DNA from: JARRKU01 sp050288425
GTDB taxonomy: Bacteria > Desulfobacterota > Desulfobacteria > Desulfobacterales > Desulfosarcinaceae
Length of the DNA stretch: 64,000 bases
Direction: 5' to 3'
Assembly (NCBI GenBank): GCA_050288425.1
Contig: JBNKDU010000034.1
Coordinates: 1 to 64,000, forward strand
Shown here: positions 62,516-64,000 of the stretch, in pieces
How positions within the stretch are numbered: position 1 is the stretch's first letter
Layout: the number at the start of each line of letters is the position of its first letter
The notes under the pieces: model-generated
The model's input: the letters and a program-made list of their open reading frames with translations, nothing else
Told to the model about the DNA's origin: nothing
Database searches by the model: none
Position numbers and translations under genes: made by a program

Positions 62516-62897
62516 CGGGTCTCACCAACCGCCGGGACTATTTCTCCCTCCGATTATGCCAACGATAGGGTTTCTCCTGACATCGCAAAAGTCGGTTCGT
62601 CCATCTATTGCCATCTTTTTTATGCAACGTTGGGGTTTACTCCAATGTTGCAAAAGTCGGAGGGCTTCAGAGCCAAGGCGCCAAGGGCGCAGCCGTAGTC
62701 AATCTACTGCAAGCCCTTGGCAACGCCGTTACTTACGCCCTCCGGCTTTCCCGAAGGGGAAAAAAGATGGCATAAAATAGGCCCGATCCTTCAGTGAACC
62801 GGTGGTTGATGGCTGGCAGTGGCTCTGGAACCGGCCTTTGTTCGACGTTCATGACGGTTCATTGCCCTTTTGCCATCTTTTTTATGCAACGTTGGAG
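62516..62897. other. Convergent intergenic region with repeat cluster
   Basis: 382 bp, no gene. Filled by direct and inverted repeats (see the repeat entry) between the M48 peptidase and a minus-strand ATPase. Confidence 0.8.
62582..62895. repeat. Repeat cluster with inverted and direct copies
   Basis: A 25-bp unit (TGCCATCTTTTTTATGCAAC...) occurs at 62609-62633 and 62871-62895; its first 13 bases recur inverted at 62760-62772. GCAAAAGTCGG occurs twice (62584-, 62650-). Between them is a palindromic body: CGGAGGGC/GCCCTCCG, GCCAAGGGC/GCCCTTGGC and a GTAG/CTAC core. It looks like a small mobile or dispersed repeat element, possibly with a second partial copy. Confidence 0.7.
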
Positions 62898-63599
62898 TTA
62901 TGGTTGGGTCTGTATCAGCATGGTGGCCGGATCCAGGGTCAAGACAGTCTCGTTGCGCCCCCAGGAACCGCCTTGGATCGCCTGGATATGAATGGTCTCC
63001 TGCTTCGGTTGCAGCGCGATGGCCACGGCGAACAGATGCCGCACCCGCGAAAGCTGAACCGGCAGACCGTCCATGTCCGGCGCTTCGTGGCGGTGGGTGG
63101 TCATGGTAAACCAGATGGGCAGGGAGAGTCGTTCGGCCAGTTTTTTCAATTCGTCCAGGTCGTTTTGAAGGGGATCGTCGAAGGCCAGGCCGTCGATGAT
63201 CATCATATGGGGTTGGAAAATGTTCTGGGCGGTCAGGTCGGTGATCCGCTCTTCCAGACGGGGTGCGCTGAACCCTTCGGCCCGGAAGGTCATGATGAAT
63301 CGGTGGGGAACCACGCTGTCCCACAACCGACCGATCTGCGTCACCTGGTACTGCTGGGCCATTCTTTCCAGAACCTCCTGGTACCAGATACTGACCTTGC
63401 CGATGGGTTCGTTGAGGCTGATATGCAGCACGTTCTTCTGCTGCAGCAGCGTGTTGAGGGCGATCTGAACCACCAGGGCGGTCTTTCCCACCCCGTGGCG
63501 GGCCAGCACAGCCCCGAAATCACCGGGCCTGATAATCTCGTCGTTTTCCCCACCCAATAATCGCATGGGATTGCGAAGAATAAGATCCTGCTTCAGCAT
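62898..63599 (-). CDS. P-loop ATPase, DnaB/KaiC-like, unknown role
   Basis: 233 aa from ATG 63599 with AAGGAG 7 nt upstream. RecA-like fold: Walker A ARHGVGKTA near 33-41, Walker B MMIIDGLAF, a short Q-motif-like segment, no N-terminal DnaB domain. Lies 130 bp after an EF-G gene on the same strand. Function unknown; could be a regulatory KaiC-type ATPase. Confidence 0.7.
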   Translation of the reverse strand: MLKQDLILRNPMRLLGGENDEIIRPGDFGAVLARHGVGKTALVVQIALNTLLQQKNVLHISLNEPIGKVSIWYQEVLERMAQQYQVTQIGRLWDSVVPHRFIMTFRAEGFSAPRLEERITDLTAQNIFQPHMMIIDGLAFDDPLQNDLDELKKLAERLSLPIWFTMTTHRHEAPDMDGLPVQLSRVRHLFAVAIALQPKQETIHIQAIQGGSWGRNETVLTLDPATMLIQTQP

Positions 63600-63729
63600 G
63601 ATCAGGCTCCTTTCTTTCAGTTGAATGACCTTGGCCGCCGGATGCCCGTTGAAAACGGACGTCCTTGCGCACGTGCCCAGGCCGGATGTAAGTTCGGTGA
63701 TCACGTTCGAATCCATTTGCGAAAATATC

Positions 63730-64000
63730 CTAGGCCACCTTCTGTTTCTTTTCGGCGGCGGCCTTGAGGATCTCTTCGGCGATGGACTGGGGCACCTGTT
63801 TGTAGACGGAAAATTCCATGGTGAACTGGGCCTTTCCCTGGGTCAACGAGCGCAGCACCGTCGAATATCCGAACATTTCCGCCAGGGGCACCTGGGCCTC
63901 GATGGCGCACATCACCCCTTCGTCCTGGGCGCCGACGATGATGCCCCTGCGCTGGTTCAGGGATCCCATGGCGGCGCCCTGGAATTCGGTGGGTGTCTCC
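63730..64000 (-). CDS. Elongation factor G family protein, C-terminal part (5' partial)
   Basis: 90 residues visible; the gene continues past the window end. The frame reads EFQGAAMGSLNQRRG then PLAEMFGYSTVLRSLTQGKAQF, matching EF-G domains IV-V. Ends in a Lys-rich tail. Whether it is the main translocase or an EF-G2 paralogue cannot be told from this fragment. Confidence 0.9.
   Translation of the reverse strand, partial: ETPTEFQGAAMGSLNQRRGIIVGAQDEGVMCAIEAQVPLAEMFGYSTVLRSLTQGKAQFTMEFSVYKQVPQSIAEEILKAAAEKKQKVA

Noticed and set aside
1..64000. CRISPR array, prophage or IS transposase
   Set aside because: No regularly spaced repeats, phage genes or transposase ORFs seen in the window.

Overview
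The window reads as a chromosomal segment of a Desulfobacterota (former deltaproteobacterial) sulfate reducer, probably near Desulfosarcina/Desulfatitalea. This is inferred from the siroheme-dependent heme pathway pair AhbC/AhbD around hemB, an MglA/MglB-type GTPase pair, a NIL-domain ferredoxin, several TTG/GTG starts and a GC-rich base composition. No sequence search could be run, so the placement is a judgement from gene content.

Layout. 1-7088: a chemosensory operon: CheA (5' end outside the window), two tandem CheB-like proteins that both lack the catalytic His, a zinc-ribbon ParA ATPase and a HAMP-only membrane protein. 7081-10485: a TauE/SafE exporter and an SsuCBA-type ABC importer, partly overlapping. 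10510-17603: cell-polarity and second-messenger genes: coiled-coil protein, MglA, MglB, PilZ protein, MinD/FlhG-like ATPase, cNMP-binding/PilZ protein, small coiled-coil protein, AMIN-like membrane protein, CBS protein. 17790-22949: ahbD, hemB, ahbC and a ClpX-like AAA+ ATPase on the minus strand. 23084-27552: tRNA-Arg(CCG), folC, rpsU, adk, tRNA nucleotidyltransferase. 27951-31475: rho-rpmE-prfA-prmC. 31669-38692: rpsB-tsf-pyrH-frr-uppS-cdsA-dxr-rseP. 38868-42673: purL-purQ. 42666-47412: MltD-like transglycosylase, YceD, an MlaD-like lipoprotein and a J-domain protein. 48026-53222: an alpha/beta hydrolase behind a long structured leader, then a second chemosensory set (MCP, CheW, second HAMP-only protein). 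53409-55801: a complete c-di-GMP-I riboswitch unit (promoter, aptamer, terminator) in front of a polytopic membrane protein and a VWA lipoprotein. 56109-64000: mtaB, mnmA, NIL ferredoxin, an acyltransferase-hydrolase fusion, an M48 peptidase, a P-loop ATPase and the C-terminus of an EF-G.

How the parts may work together: c-di-GMP and chemosensory signalling recur. Two chemosensory loci about 42 kb apart each end in a HAMP-only protein. PilZ proteins, MglAB and a MinD/FlhG-like ATPase suggest control of polar surface motility or pili. The riboswitch-controlled membrane protein/VWA lipoprotein operon is the best candidate for an undescribed c-di-GMP-responsive envelope system. Also notable are two catalytically incomplete CheB paralogues, a highly structured leader at 47709-47958, a possible pseudoknot over the prfA ribosome binding site, a 190-bp long inverted repeat (55836-56026) and a repeat cluster at 62580-62895.
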